Shown here one piece after another: positions 26,850-34,637 of a stretch of DNA of 64,000 bases. The notes beneath the pieces are model-generated. The model saw only the letters and a list, made by a program, of their open reading frames with translations, made no database searches and was not told the origin of the DNA. The DNA comes from a virus: IMG/VR virus record IMGVR_UViG_3300023082_000002, positions 1 to 64,000 of that record; one strand, written 5' to 3'. A program made the translations under genes and the position numbers. Within the stretch, counting starts at the first letter, position 1; the number at the start of each line of letters is the position of its first letter.

Positions 26850-27379
26850 CAGAAGCTAGGCGTGTTGTCGTCGTTCGGGCCGCGCCAGATTTGGAGCTGT
26901 GGCTCGGGTGCCTCAGTGCACTCATCGAGCTTGTCCCAGACAAATTGAGGCAGCTCATCAGGATTGAAGCCAACCCAAACAGAAGCACGAATAGCAATCC
27001 GGGGAGTGACATCTGCGTGTTGTTCCACAACGACAGTGCGAACGTCGCGTACGCTCCGATCATTGCCAAAAAGCACACCCTGAAGAGCATCTTCGAGCCC
27101 CTTCTGGATATTGGTTGCGTCGACCTGTGACTTCTTGACCTTCTTGCGGGTACCCTCATAGGTGTCGCGACTCCTCCAGATGTAGAAGGTGAGTGAATAC
27201 TCACCGGGTGGTAGTGGCTCGACGTCCAAAAGCGCTTCGCGTACGGCCTCCTGGAAGGCGACGAGCTGTAGGTTAGGGCCGATCCTTGGGAACACACCAC
27301 CGTTCTTGCGACCGATGTCAAGCGGACCAATTGCCCACTGCTCAGCATTGAGTCCAAGAGTAAACCAGCGATCAGTCAT
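26849..27379 (-). CDS. RusA-like Holliday junction resolvase
   Basis: 176 residues from ATG 27379, which overlaps the previous stop (ATGA); longer in-phase starts lack coupling. The RusA landmark is clear: Asp87, Asn90, Lys93 and Asp97 in QVDATNIQKGLEDAL, then GNDRSVRDV with Asp107. RusA dimers cut four-way DNA junctions formed in recombination and packaging. It works logically with the Fe-S nuclease and SNF2 helicase in the same operon. Confidence 0.8.
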   Translation of the reverse strand: MTDRWFTLGLNAEQWAIGPLDIGRKNGGVFPRIGPNLQLVAFQEAVREALLDVEPLPPGEYSLTFYIWRSRDTYEGTRKKVKKSQVDATNIQKGLEDALQGVLFGNDRSVRDVRTVVVEQHADVTPRIAIRASVWVGFNPDELPQFVWDKLDECTEAPEPQLQIWRGPNDDNTPSF

Positions 27380-27765
27380 GACGGTTCCTTGATCTCGCCC
27401 ATGATGAGAACGGTAATGCCTGCCTTGCGTGCTCGCTTTATGCAGTCCCATGTTCCACTAGACTCGGCGTCAGGAAACGCGACACACAGGTCAGCCCCGG
27501 CATCCACCATCTCCTGATTGCGGATCGGACCAGCGCCCTTGCCGTAGGTCTTCCAGAGTGCTTCGTGCGGCTCGGTCGGAAGTCCTTTGGATTCCCAGAT
27601 GCGCTTAGCCTGAATGTCGATACCCGGCGCTGCGCCGTGAACTAGAGTGACCGGCTGCCCCGGGGTGCCAGGATTGAGTACAGAATATGCAGCGAACAGT
27701 CCGGCCTCGACCAGCTTCTCATCGGGCCAGCCGCGTCGAGTACCTGTGACAATAAGGCGCTTCAT
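27376..27765 (-). CDS. SLOG-fold nucleotide-binding protein (YspA/DUF2493-like)
   Basis: 129 residues with the family pattern: IVTGTRRGW near the N-terminus, LVHGAAPGIDIQA, then ALWKTYGKGAGPIRNQEM and a final AGITVLIM strand. SLOG proteins bind nucleotides or nucleotide-derived signals, and relatives are linked to phage-defence signalling and to DprA-like functions. It neighbours a second nucleotide-related protein (DUF4406-like), suggesting processing or sensing of modified nucleotides. Confidence 0.8.
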   Translation of the reverse strand: MKRLIVTGTRRGWPDEKLVEAGLFAAYSVLNPGTPGQPVTLVHGAAPGIDIQAKRIWESKGLPTEPHEALWKTYGKGAGPIRNQEMVDAGADLCVAFPDAESSGTWDCIKRARKAGITVLIMGEIKEPS

Positions 27766-28007
27766 TGCTTACGCTTCTCTCGCTCGATGTATTCGAGTGC
27801 GGCAGCCAAGGTTGCCGCAGCCTTCTCAAGGTTACGCTCTGTTGCACGGGCGTCGGGCGAGCGCACCCCCTTGTCGATATAGAACTTGCTCACCTCGGTC
27901 AGATGTGCAAGCCCTTGGGCGTCGTCGTGACTGACGGGGTATCGCTTCTCCTGCTCGTTACGCGCCTTCCAGATTCGGAGAATGACACCCGGCGTGTGGC
28001 GGCTCAT
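27762..28007 (-). CDS. Helical hypothetical protein, 81 residues
   Basis: Overlaps genes on both sides by four bases. Mostly helix with an Arg/Asn/Glu-rich middle and a C-terminal coiled coil (NLEKAAATLAAALEYIERE). Sits between two nucleotide-binding-type proteins and could be a small partner of either. No motif. Confidence 0.6.
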   Translation of the reverse strand: MSRHTPGVILRIWKARNEQEKRYPVSHDDAQGLAHLTEVSKFYIDKGVRSPDARATERNLEKAAATLAAALEYIEREKRKQ

Positions 28008-28390
28008 GCGAGCCGTCCCTCATAGAACAGCTCGAAGTCATCAAGGGGCGCAAGCAGCCTGTTGCTTAGCATCTCTGGGGCGTATCGCAAGAGTCTGTAA
28101 CCGAGAGCGTTGGCAAGGTGAAGCTCTATAAGAGCACCTTTGCTTAGCGTCCAACCAGGAAGCATGACGATGACGTTGCACTCCATCTCCATCTTGATTG
28201 CGTGCTTCATATACCATTGCCAGCCCATATTGTCTTCGGGCTTAATGTCCTGCTCGAGATCAATCTCGTGAGGCGAACGAACCTTCATCCCAAGCTCTCG
28301 GAGCTGGTTTGTCACTCGTTCGAAGGTATCGTAGTTGAACTTGGGCAGCCCTGTCATCGGGCCAGACAAGTAGTAGATTGACTCTTCCAT
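28004..28390 (-). CDS. DUF4406 / nucleoside deoxyribosyltransferase-like protein
   Basis: 128 residues opening with IYYLSGPMTGLPKFNYDTF, the hallmark of DUF4406 and of the nucleoside 2-deoxyribosyltransferase-like superfamily. A catalytic-region-like INVMLPGW equivalent (NVIVMLPGWTLSKGA) and an acidic helix follow. Family members act on nucleosides or on N-glycosidic bonds of nucleotides. The pairing with the SLOG protein downstream suggests a nucleotide salvage, modification or signal-removal job. Catalytic residues cannot be confirmed by eye. Confidence 0.75.
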   Translation of the reverse strand: MEESIYYLSGPMTGLPKFNYDTFERVTNQLRELGMKVRSPHEIDLEQDIKPEDNMGWQWYMKHAIKMEMECNVIVMLPGWTLSKGALIELHLANALGYRLLRYAPEMLSNRLLAPLDDFELFYEGRLA

Positions 28391-29514
28391 TATCGTCCTT
28401 CGTCGGTAGCGGTTGGTGATTCCTTCTGCTCTGCATTCGATCGGGCAGCAATCCAGACTTCGTAACCCGATCCTCCATCGACGTGAAGAATTGTTCGAGG
28501 CTTAGTTGGATCGTACCCGATAGTCACATGTTCATTGGGGCTGTGGCGCAGCGCGCTCAAGATGTTTTGCGGAGTGAATTCAAGCATGGCGCGAGGATGA
28601 AGACAGGAACCCGGAACTTCCAGGACGTCACCAAGAGTGTTCTGGTCCTGGTCCTTCATGAAGACCGCAACCTCCTCTTCGCCGATGTAAAGTTCCAGAA
28701 GTGGGGTTCGATTGTCACCCGAGAACACCATCGCACGCTCGATGACTTCAATCATCTCGGTCTTTGTTACCTTGACATGTTCTGCATGGTCACGCTTCAT
28801 GATCTTCTGTACGGCAGGATATGCGCCACCGTACGTAATGACCTTGATTTGAGTCGTATCGTCGGGCATCAAGAGCATGTGACCACCCTCGACAGCGACG
28901 TTCGTCTCCTTGAGATGAGACGTAAGCGACGCAAAGGCAGACTTCGGAACCATGATCGGGTCGTCAATGTCAGGCGCAAGACAGGGTGCGACGGCCAGAC
29001 AGATGCGATTCGTTGCCATGACATGAGTGCCGTCGAGATAGATAGCATTCAGTGGAGGGTTCGGGTCGGTAGTGGCTGCCCATGAGACCATGTTGATTCG
29101 CTCACCGAGGTTGGTGATTGGAGACATGTCCTCTACATCGAACGGCTCCCATACCGGGTAGTATGTTGGATCGAGCATGCGGAACGATGCACGCGTGCGT
29201 CCCGACTTTGCCATGATCTTAGAGCCTTCATCTTCGAGTGTGATCTGCTTGCCTGAGCCAATGTTGAGCTTAGCCATGAACTCACCAAATAAGACAGAGG
29301 GGATGCGCCACTCGCCGTCACCCTCGATCTCCACCGCATCCACAATCTCGTGATAAAAGACCAGGTTGTCAGCTGCACGCAGATTCACCTGTCCATCTTC
29401 GACAGTTACAAGAAGGCCAGCAGCCTTGTCAAAGGCTTCGCCACGGGTGGGTGCCACCTTTGCGGCTTTGCTGACGGCGTCCTGGATGGTAGCGTTCTCG
29501 AACGTCAACTTCAC
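28390..29514 (-). CDS. DNA polymerase III beta subunit-like sliding clamp
   Basis: 374 residues, the size of bacterial DnaN. Three repeated strand-helix modules are visible: an N-terminal KLTFENATIQDAVSKAAK, a middle domain with PTYYPVWEPF and ATNRICLAVA, and a last domain with TEMIEVIERAMVFSGDNRTP. These match the tripartite clamp that encircles DNA. It probably tethers the host polymerase, a phage polymerase outside this window, or clamp-binding nucleases and methylases. It is in one coupled operon with the helicase and exonuclease. Confidence 0.85.
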   Translation of the reverse strand: MKLTFENATIQDAVSKAAKVAPTRGEAFDKAAGLLVTVEDGQVNLRAADNLVFYHEIVDAVEIEGDGEWRIPSVLFGEFMAKLNIGSGKQITLEDEGSKIMAKSGRTRASFRMLDPTYYPVWEPFDVEDMSPITNLGERINMVSWAATTDPNPPLNAIYLDGTHVMATNRICLAVAPCLAPDIDDPIMVPKSAFASLTSHLKETNVAVEGGHMLLMPDDTTQIKVITYGGAYPAVQKIMKRDHAEHVKVTKTEMIEVIERAMVFSGDNRTPLLELYIGEEEVAVFMKDQDQNTLGDVLEVPGSCLHPRAMLEFTPQNILSALRHSPNEHVTIGYDPTKPRTILHVDGGSGYEVWIAARSNAEQKESPTATDEGR

Positions 29515-29957
29515 TGCAGTTTCACCTTTACTTGGAATGGGTCTACATACCAGAACACTTCCATACTGCGCTCCTTGACCTCTGTGAACTCATAGGCATC
29601 CATGGTGACCTGACCGCCTTGCTGGAATACAATGACTCGCAGAAGCAGCTCGAGCTCATCGCGTCGCATCATGCCAAGAGTGGAGTTATTTACAGACGGT
29701 AGCTGGTTGGGCTCTTGTGGGGTCTTGAATCTGCCTGCAATGATCCTAGCATCCCCACCCTGTGCTGATACACTCACACCCTCCATTCGCATCTCTTCGT
29801 CGCCGAGTCCTTTGGGGACAACAGTGGACTTCGCTTCGATGTTCATGAACTCCCCAGTAGGAATCCACAGGTCTCCGCAGCGTGCGACTTCGACTGTCGT
29901 ACCGTCGATGACACCCCCCGAACGAGGGGTCGGGGTTTCTATGATGATCTGTCCCAT
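29511..29957 (-). CDS. Hypothetical protein, 148 residues
   Basis: Start at ATG 29957 just after the preceding stop; the upstream in-phase extension lies inside another gene. Beta-rich (VEVARCGDLWIPTGEFM) with a helical middle (RRDELELLLRVIVFQQGG) and a strand-rich end. It precedes the clamp gene with a four-base overlap and may be a clamp-associated factor. No family recognised. Confidence 0.6.
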   Translation of the reverse strand: MGQIIIETPTPRSGGVIDGTTVEVARCGDLWIPTGEFMNIEAKSTVVPKGLGDEEMRMEGVSVSAQGGDARIIAGRFKTPQEPNQLPSVNNSTLGMMRRDELELLLRVIVFQQGGQVTMDAYEFTEVKERSMEVFWYVDPFQVKVKLQ

Positions 29958-29958
29958 A

Positions 29959-30126
29959 TCAGAGATGCTTCTGACGCTCGTACTCGGTAAGCTCTTCGAG
30001 GGACCGAGCGATCGAGACAAGTGTACGTGTCTGGATGCTGCGACTGATTTGATCACTCATCGTGCCCCGAGCGGGAAGTTGCGCCATGGCCTCTTCAAGC
30101 TCCTTGCTGTATGCGCCCTTTGCCAT
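29959..30126 (-). CDS. 55-residue helical hypothetical protein
   Basis: ATG 30126 overlaps the exonuclease stop by one base. Two short amphipathic helices rich in Glu, Leu and Arg; no Cys and no membrane segment. Coupled translation supports it. Confidence 0.6.
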   Translation of the reverse strand: MAKGAYSKELEEAMAQLPARGTMSDQISRSIQTRTLVSIARSLEELTEYERQKHL

Positions 30127-30743
30127 TACGCGATCATTCCTGTCGAGATGTAGAACTTGTACTCCTCGATGGACCACAAGATGTCCTCCATGGCACGGTG
30201 AGGCTTATCGCCCTTCGCGTCACAGATTTGATCCCAGGCCTTGGCGATGTCAGGATGACGGCGACGCACGAGCTCCTTCGTCGAGCTCATGTCGATCGTA
30301 CGATGACCGAACTGCGAGCGGAACTGCGGCAAGCGGTTGTCGCACATGCGCTGATCGAAGTTGACCGTGTTCCCGCACATAGGCGCTCGGCCTAGATCAT
30401 CAAGCGGAACTTCCGTGTAGGTGAGAAACGTCATGAGCTGCTCGTCAACCGACTCGTAGGAGTTTGTCGAGGCAAGCACCTCATCCCACAGGCCAGAGGC
30501 CTTGTGCATACGGTAGACGAGCTGGTGGCCCGGATCGTCTGAGATTGCATACCAGTCCATCAGGTCTCGAACGGCGCTATGAGTCGTCGGCATCATGACA
30601 CGCTCAAAGCTGTCGAGCAACTCGCCTTCGAGGTCGGTAATGCCGATTGCGATCTCCAGGAGATTGTCACGAGTTGTGTTGAGACCAGTCGTCTCCGTGT
30701 CAATCCAGATCAAAGCTTCAGCTGCCGGCTTGTGTGTGCTCAC
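30126..30743 (-). CDS. Oligoribonuclease-like DEDDh 3'-5' exonuclease
   Basis: 205 residues from GTG. All active-site residues of DEDDh nucleases are present: Asp15 and Glu17 (WIDTETTG), Asp130 (GNTVNFDQRM), His182 and Asp187 (HRAMEDI). HRTIDMSSTKELVRR matches the R-x-x-D-x-S-x-x-x-E-L segment of oligoribonuclease rather than DnaQ. Orn degrades dinucleotides and nano-RNAs, including pGpG and other signalling linear dinucleotides. In a phage it may recycle nucleotides or remove defence signals; a proofreading role is also possible. Confidence 0.8.
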   Translation of the reverse strand: MSTHKPAAEALIWIDTETTGLNTTRDNLLEIAIGITDLEGELLDSFERVMMPTTHSAVRDLMDWYAISDDPGHQLVYRMHKASGLWDEVLASTNSYESVDEQLMTFLTYTEVPLDDLGRAPMCGNTVNFDQRMCDNRLPQFRSQFGHRTIDMSSTKELVRRRHPDIAKAWDQICDAKGDKPHRAMEDILWSIEEYKFYISTGMIA

Positions 30744-31429
30744 AAGTTCTTCCCATCGTGTCGGTAACTACGGGTCTGGTTGTACTTCATCTTTGCTTCG
30801 TACTCCTCGACAATGTTGATATCGAAGTGGTGGCAGACCGAGATGATCTCGTTCATGATATCCCAGTAGGCTTCACTGAGAATCGAGGTCCATGCATTAC
30901 TTTCGTAGAGGTAAGCATACTGCTTACGCAGTGCCCATACGCGGGCGATCTTGTGATGCAGTGCCGACGCTGCATCACCCCAGTTTTCATAGGGATTGGA
31001 GCCGGTCCGATCAGGCTCAATTTCAGGTGCGCCAAGACCGTATTGAGCGTAGTTGTCCAGCAAGCGAATCAGTGTGTCGATGACTTCCGACGCGACACCC
31101 TCTGGCTTGTTGTCACCGTAATCAAAGGACTCCGAATCGAGAATTGTAATTACGCGTTCTGATCCGTCACCCGGATAAGTGACGATCCAGCGATCTAGCA
31201 TGTGCAGACGATACGCCTCGGTCGCCTCGGCCACCTCGGTATGCAGGAGAGCAACCTCCTCGCCCATGGTCCGCTCGTCTACACCATTCTCACGCCACCC
31301 CTTCTCGACGGTCCAGGCACGAACTTCCTTCTGCCGATCGACCATCGTCTTGTTCTCTGGCAAGATTGGTTCAGGCTCTTCGGTCGGGGGGTCAGCGGGG
31401 AAGATTGGCTCTTCTGGAAATGATGTCAT
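30740..31429 (-). CDS. MazG-like nucleoside triphosphate pyrophosphatase
   Basis: 229 residues. The metal-binding signature of the all-alpha NTP-PPase superfamily is visible: E-x-x-E in EEVALLHTEVAEA followed later by E-x-x-D in KPEGVASEVIDTLIRLLD. An acidic Pro-rich N-terminal 30 residues is extra. MazG relatives in phages are thought to hydrolyse alarmone or damaged nucleotides. Overlaps the preceding and following genes by four bases. Together with the exonuclease, SLOG and DUF4406 proteins it makes a nucleotide-metabolism set. Confidence 0.75.
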   Translation of the reverse strand: MTSFPEEPIFPADPPTEEPEPILPENKTMVDRQKEVRAWTVEKGWRENGVDERTMGEEVALLHTEVAEATEAYRLHMLDRWIVTYPGDGSERVITILDSESFDYGDNKPEGVASEVIDTLIRLLDNYAQYGLGAPEIEPDRTGSNPYENWGDAASALHHKIARVWALRKQYAYLYESNAWTSILSEAYWDIMNEIISVCHHFDINIVEEYEAKMKYNQTRSYRHDGKNL

Positions 31430-31626
31430 CCGATTCTCTCCTGTAGTATGCGGTTTAGTTCTGACTGTGTGACGCGCCAGTGCTTGCCTTCGCCGATCTT
31501 AACCCCGTTAATCGTCTCGTCTCGTAGCCAGCGGCGAACGGTGTAGATATGCACTCCAAGGATTTCTGACACTTCCTTCGGGGAGTATGTCTTGTCCCGG
31601 GGTGGGGTGGGCTGCGAGGTAGTCAT
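31426..31626 (-). CDS. Excisionase-like helix-turn-helix DNA-binding protein
   Basis: 66 residues from ATG 31626. After a Thr/Pro tail, the sequence has the excisionase/MerR-type winged helix: TYSPKEVSEILGVHIYTVRRWLRD, then a wing and the recognition of GEGKHWRVTQSEL. Proteins like this act as Xis directionality factors or as small regulators. The genome has one tyrosine integrase, 8 kb away. The gene starts 118 bases inside its upstream neighbour in another phase. Confidence 0.75.
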   Translation of the reverse strand: MTTSQPTPPRDKTYSPKEVSEILGVHIYTVRRWLRDETINGVKIGEGKHWRVTQSELNRILQERIG

Positions 31627-31876
31627 CGGTCGCCTCCTGGTGGGCGATATCGGCCTGGATTGATGCCGTCCATGCATCCCTTGACATGCGGTCGTGAACG
31701 CCGCACATGTGGATAAAGACCGTGGCTCCCGATCTTCCGTGCAGCTCGGAGCGGTAGTATTCCCACATGGGATAGCGAGCGATTTGACCAGTGCGCGGAT
31801 CGCTGTCGACGCGACGCCGTGGCCAGTTGTAAAGTAATTCGGGCACCCAGGAGCAGTTCGTGTCGATTGAACACAC
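31508..31876 (-). CDS. Hypothetical protein, 122 residues
   Basis: GTG start lies directly after the stop of the preceding small gene, with GGAGGAA upstream, so expression is well supported. Aromatic, Arg-rich N-terminal part (WVPELLYNWPRRRVDSD), then MWEYYRSELHGRSGATVF and HMCGVHDRM with Cys and His that could bind metal. The C-terminal 40 residues overlap the HTH gene in another phase. No family recognised. Confidence 0.55.
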   Translation of the reverse strand: MCSIDTNCSWVPELLYNWPRRRVDSDPRTGQIARYPMWEYYRSELHGRSGATVFIHMCGVHDRMSRDAWTASIQADIAHQEATDDYLAAHPTPGQDILPEGSVRNPWSAYLHRSPLATRRDD

Positions 31877-32041
31877 TCATTCCTCCAGCTGCAGGGCGCG
31901 ATCAATCTTGGCACGGGCCTCGTCAAGCAGCTCTATGAGCTTCGCTCGGTTGTCCTCGAGATTCCAGATCTCCATGGACTTCTCCTCGACGTCGATGTCT
32001 CCGAGTGTCGAGCTGTTAACCGTGATCTTGACTTCAATCAT
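31877..32041 (-). CDS. 54-residue hypothetical protein
   Basis: N-terminal strands (MIEVKITVNSSTLGDIDV) then a long amphipathic helix rich in Leu and Glu ending LQLEE. The size and shape resemble small antitoxin-like or dimerising modules, though no toxin partner is evident. ATG overlaps the preceding short gene; its GGAGG end serves as ribosome site for the next gene. Confidence 0.6.
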   Translation of the reverse strand: MIEVKITVNSSTLGDIDVEEKSMEIWNLEDNRAKLIELLDEARAKIDRALQLEE

Positions 32042-32123
32042 CGTCGTTACTCCTAGGCCAGAACAGGTGATCGTTCTCGCGGCAGTTGGGGTTTCCGCAT
32101 GGGCAGATGTCGGGGTCAGTCAT
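32034..32123 (-). CDS. 29-residue Cys/His peptide
   Basis: ATG overlaps the helicase stop (8 bases) and its own stop overlaps the next ATG. The sequence holds CPCGNPNC and a following His, a compact metal-binding knuckle. Very short, so the evidence is the double coupling and the motif shared with other small proteins in this genome. Confidence 0.5.
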   Translation of the reverse strand: MTDPDICPCGNPNCRENDHLFWPRSNDDD

Positions 32124-33693
32124 CAATCTCATCCTCTGCTTCTTCGGCCAGCAATGCAGCGATGAGTCGCTTCTTGAACGACCCGTCGTCGTTGATGATC
32201 GAGTTAAAGGTCTTGGTCTTGGTAGCCAGAATCTGCTCGACGCGGTTCTCGATGGTCTTGCGTACAATGTACTCGAAGACCTGGACGGGCTGTGACTCTG
32301 AGGCGCCGATGCGGTGGAGTCGGTCAATTGCCTGCTGATTAAGACCAGGCACGAACAACTTGTCGATGAAGAATGCGTGACGAGATGCGGTCATGTTGAG
32401 TCCAACACCTGCGACCTGCAGCATGCAAACGATCGCGCCAGCCTTAGGCTGACCCTTCTCGTTTACATTGTTACTCCACTGGTGTACGATGGGCTGGCGC
32501 GTTTCAGACTTGATGTCACCGTGCAGTTCCCAGATATCAAAGTCCTCGTCCTTGTGCTTCTTGCCGTGCGCTTCGAGTCGCTGACAGAAGGCTTCTAGGA
32601 CTGGCCTGAACTGAGTGAACACGACGATCTTGTGTCCCTCCTTCATGACAGCGATAGCGTCCTCGATCGCAAGGTCGAGTTTCGTGGAGATATCCTCGCC
32701 AGTGAAGGGAAGGGTAGTGCCACAGATTTGCTTGAGACGCAGGAACTTCGTGAGAGCGTTCTCGATCTCCGTCTCGTTATCATCACCGTGCATGGTGATC
32801 TTGAGGTTGTCCTTAGCCTCGTCGTAAAGCTTCTTCTGTTCAGGCGACAGGTCAACCTTGCGCTGGACAATCTGAACGTCGGGAAGATCGAGGACCTCGG
32901 ACTTGAGACGACGAATCATGTAGTTCTGGAGTCTTGACATCAACTCCTTTTCGTTCTTGACGCCGACGATAGCCTTGTCCTTGAAGCCACCGAAGACGCA
33001 GTAGCGGTTGATGAAACGCCAGTAATCAGGGAACGCGACCGGGTCCATCTTGTTCAGCAGTGACCACAGCTCGTTAACCTGGTTAAGGAGTGGGGTGCCA
33101 GTCAGCAGCATGGTGCGCTTGGTCTTGAGCATGTGCGCCGCGTGAGCCCTGGCTGCCCCCTTGGGCTTACCCTTGGCATCCACGCCCTGGTAGTTCTTGA
33201 TGTAATGCGCCTCGTCGAAGATCGCTACATCAAAGCCAATGCGGTTCATTTCTTTGACATGCGGAATGAGTTGCTCGTAGTTGCAGACAAGCATTTTTGG
33301 CCCGGTCCACTCCTTGAACTCGGCCAGTTGAGCCTCGCGAGCTTTTGGACCAAGCTTCTTCTTGCTTCCGTCGTCCTTGATCTCTTCACCAAACATCATG
33401 AAGCGAATCGGTTCTGCTGTGACAGTGCTTCCGCCCGTGAACTTCTCGATCTCGTCAGCCCAGTTGCCGCGCAGTGTAACTGGGGCAACGATGATGACCT
33501 TGCTGATCCAGTTGCGGTAGAAGTCGATCGCACAGACGGTGAGTGCCTGCAAGGACTTACCAAGACCCATGTCGTCAGCGCAAAGGAAGTTCGTCATGTA
33601 AGCCATTTGACGAACGCCAGTAATCTGGTGCTCGTAGTATTTGACTGAGTCCTTAATGAACGGCTCAAGGCTGCCGCGTGGCTCAGTGGTCAA
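32116..33693 (-). CDS. SNF2-family DNA helicase/translocase
   Basis: 525 residues with the SF2 set in order: a Q/K-rich start with YYEHQITGVRQM, Walker A variant DDMGLGKS (40-47) and motif Ia VAPVTLRGNW. DEAH follows at 160-163, then motif III LLTGTPLLNQ. In the second RecA lobe come IVVFTQFRP, VAGVGLNMTAS and QAIDRLHRIGASE (motif VI). Swi2/Snf2 proteins translocate on double-stranded DNA; small phage forms assist origin melting, branch migration or removal of host proteins. Ends in an acidic tail. No nuclease or HARP domain fused. Confidence 0.9.
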   Translation of the reverse strand: MTTEPRGSLEPFIKDSVKYYEHQITGVRQMAYMTNFLCADDMGLGKSLQALTVCAIDFYRNWISKVIIVAPVTLRGNWADEIEKFTGGSTVTAEPIRFMMFGEEIKDDGSKKKLGPKAREAQLAEFKEWTGPKMLVCNYEQLIPHVKEMNRIGFDVAIFDEAHYIKNYQGVDAKGKPKGAARAHAAHMLKTKRTMLLTGTPLLNQVNELWSLLNKMDPVAFPDYWRFINRYCVFGGFKDKAIVGVKNEKELMSRLQNYMIRRLKSEVLDLPDVQIVQRKVDLSPEQKKLYDEAKDNLKITMHGDDNETEIENALTKFLRLKQICGTTLPFTGEDISTKLDLAIEDAIAVMKEGHKIVVFTQFRPVLEAFCQRLEAHGKKHKDEDFDIWELHGDIKSETRQPIVHQWSNNVNEKGQPKAGAIVCMLQVAGVGLNMTASRHAFFIDKLFVPGLNQQAIDRLHRIGASESQPVQVFEYIVRKTIENRVEQILATKTKTFNSIINDDGSFKKRLIAALLAEEAEDEIDD

Positions 33694-33943
33694 GACTCTT
33701 CACCTCCTTGCCGTCAAACTCGAACTGCATGAAGTGGTACTTGGTTTCGCCGGCTTCGCGCTTCTCGATGAAGACTACTCTTTCATCCTTCATCCAATCC
33801 TGGACGAGGTTGAAGTAGTGTAGCGCCTGGGTGTCGTTACTAGGCGCAGACGTCGTGTGAAGAACTTCAAGGTCTGCGTTCCGATACCTGTACGCCGGTC
33901 CGGGCTCGGTAACGATAGGGGCTGGGCCAAGGTCGAGTGTCAT
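33683..33943 (-). CDS. Hypothetical protein, 86 residues
   Basis: ATG 33943 overlaps the preceding stop (TAATG) and the gene runs 11 bases into the helicase gene. An N-terminal Pro-rich segment and a compact alpha/beta part (ALHYFNLVQDWMKDERVVFIEKR, then strands) without motif. Possible helicase accessory by position only. Confidence 0.65.
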   Translation of the reverse strand: MTLDLGPAPIVTEPGPAYRYRNADLEVLHTTSAPSNDTQALHYFNLVQDWMKDERVVFIEKREAGETKYHFMQFEFDGKEVKSLDH

Positions 33944-34137
33944 TAGAAGAGCTTCTCCTGATCGGGTGCCTGACCATCCTTGAGTAGAACGATGCAGGCT
34001 TGATGTGCAACTTTGCCAGTACGAGATCGCGCCGTAGCGCCGTCTTGCTTGGGACCATGGACCCACACTCTGACTTCGTAGTAGTTGGTCGGATCATCCG
34101 AGACTACAGAATCTCCACAAAGTTCACACGTTGCCAT
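33943..34137 (-). CDS. 64-residue Cys/His protein
   Basis: AAAGGGGGAG precedes ATG 34137. The motif CELCGDS near the start and HQAC later form a possible C2HC zinc site around a strand-rich middle (YYEVRVWVHGPK). Coupled to both neighbours. Belongs to a set of Cys-rich micro-proteins scattered in the - strand operons. Confidence 0.65.
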   Translation of the reverse strand: MATCELCGDSVVSDDPTNYYEVRVWVHGPKQDGATARSRTGKVAHQACIVLLKDGQAPDQEKLF

Positions 34138-34285
34138 GATGCTCCCCCTTTGTGCAGCGACAGAGTGTCGGTCCATTGATACCAAGCCGCGCACGCACAG
34201 CGTCCATGCAGTCCTTGCATTCGTGTTCTTTGCACCTGGTGCAGACGAATCGGTTGACTTGAGGACGCTGTGCGTGGCGAGCCAT
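34124..34285 (-). CDS. 53-residue zinc-ribbon-like protein
   Basis: GTAGGAGT precedes ATG 34285. Six cysteines in CTRCKEHECKDC and LCRC, with His at the end (GEHH), suggest one or two metal sites. Basic overall, so nucleic acid binding is possible. Overlaps its downstream neighbour by 14 bases. Confidence 0.65.
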   Translation of the reverse strand: MARHAQRPQVNRFVCTRCKEHECKDCMDAVRARLGINGPTLCRCTKGEHHGNV

Positions 34286-34292
34286 GGTACTC

Positions 34293-34637
34293 CTACTTCT
34301 TGCCGATGTTGCCGAGCTGTGCGGCCTGTGCGGCATTCGGGATGACGAGCTTCGGCTTACTGGCAGCCGCAGCCTGCTCGTCGTAATCCTTCCTCATCGC
34401 AATGAGCTGGTCCTGGATCGTCTCCGCAAACTTGATCTCGAAGTCAAGCTTCTGATCTTCTGTGATGATACCCCACTCGACCAGGTGGATGATGAATGTA
34501 TTGAGCCGCAGCTCAACAGTATTCATCGCCGTGCCGGGTGGGAGCGCTGCTTTCAGAAAGTTCCAGCGCTCGTCGCAATCCTTGAATAGCGACTGAAGGT
34601 ACTCGATCTTCTCTTCTGGTGTCTTGTTCTTGGTCAT
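34293..34637 (-). CDS. Helical hypothetical protein, 114 residues
   Basis: Start at ATG 34637, overlapping the previous stop by four bases. Predominantly helical, with charged N-terminus (EEKIEYLQSLFKDCDERW) and a C-terminal Ala/Gln-rich tail. No motif; could be a dimeric helical bundle. Confidence 0.65.
   Translation of the reverse strand: MTKNKTPEEKIEYLQSLFKDCDERWNFLKAALPPGTAMNTVELRLNTFIIHLVEWGIITEDQKLDFEIKFAETIQDQLIAMRKDYDEQAAAASKPKLVIPNAAQAAQLGNIGKK

Noticed and set aside
31623-31880. 85-codon - strand frame parallel to the 122-residue gene
   Set aside because: Arg/His-rich shadow; the GTG with GGAGGAA belongs to the other phase.
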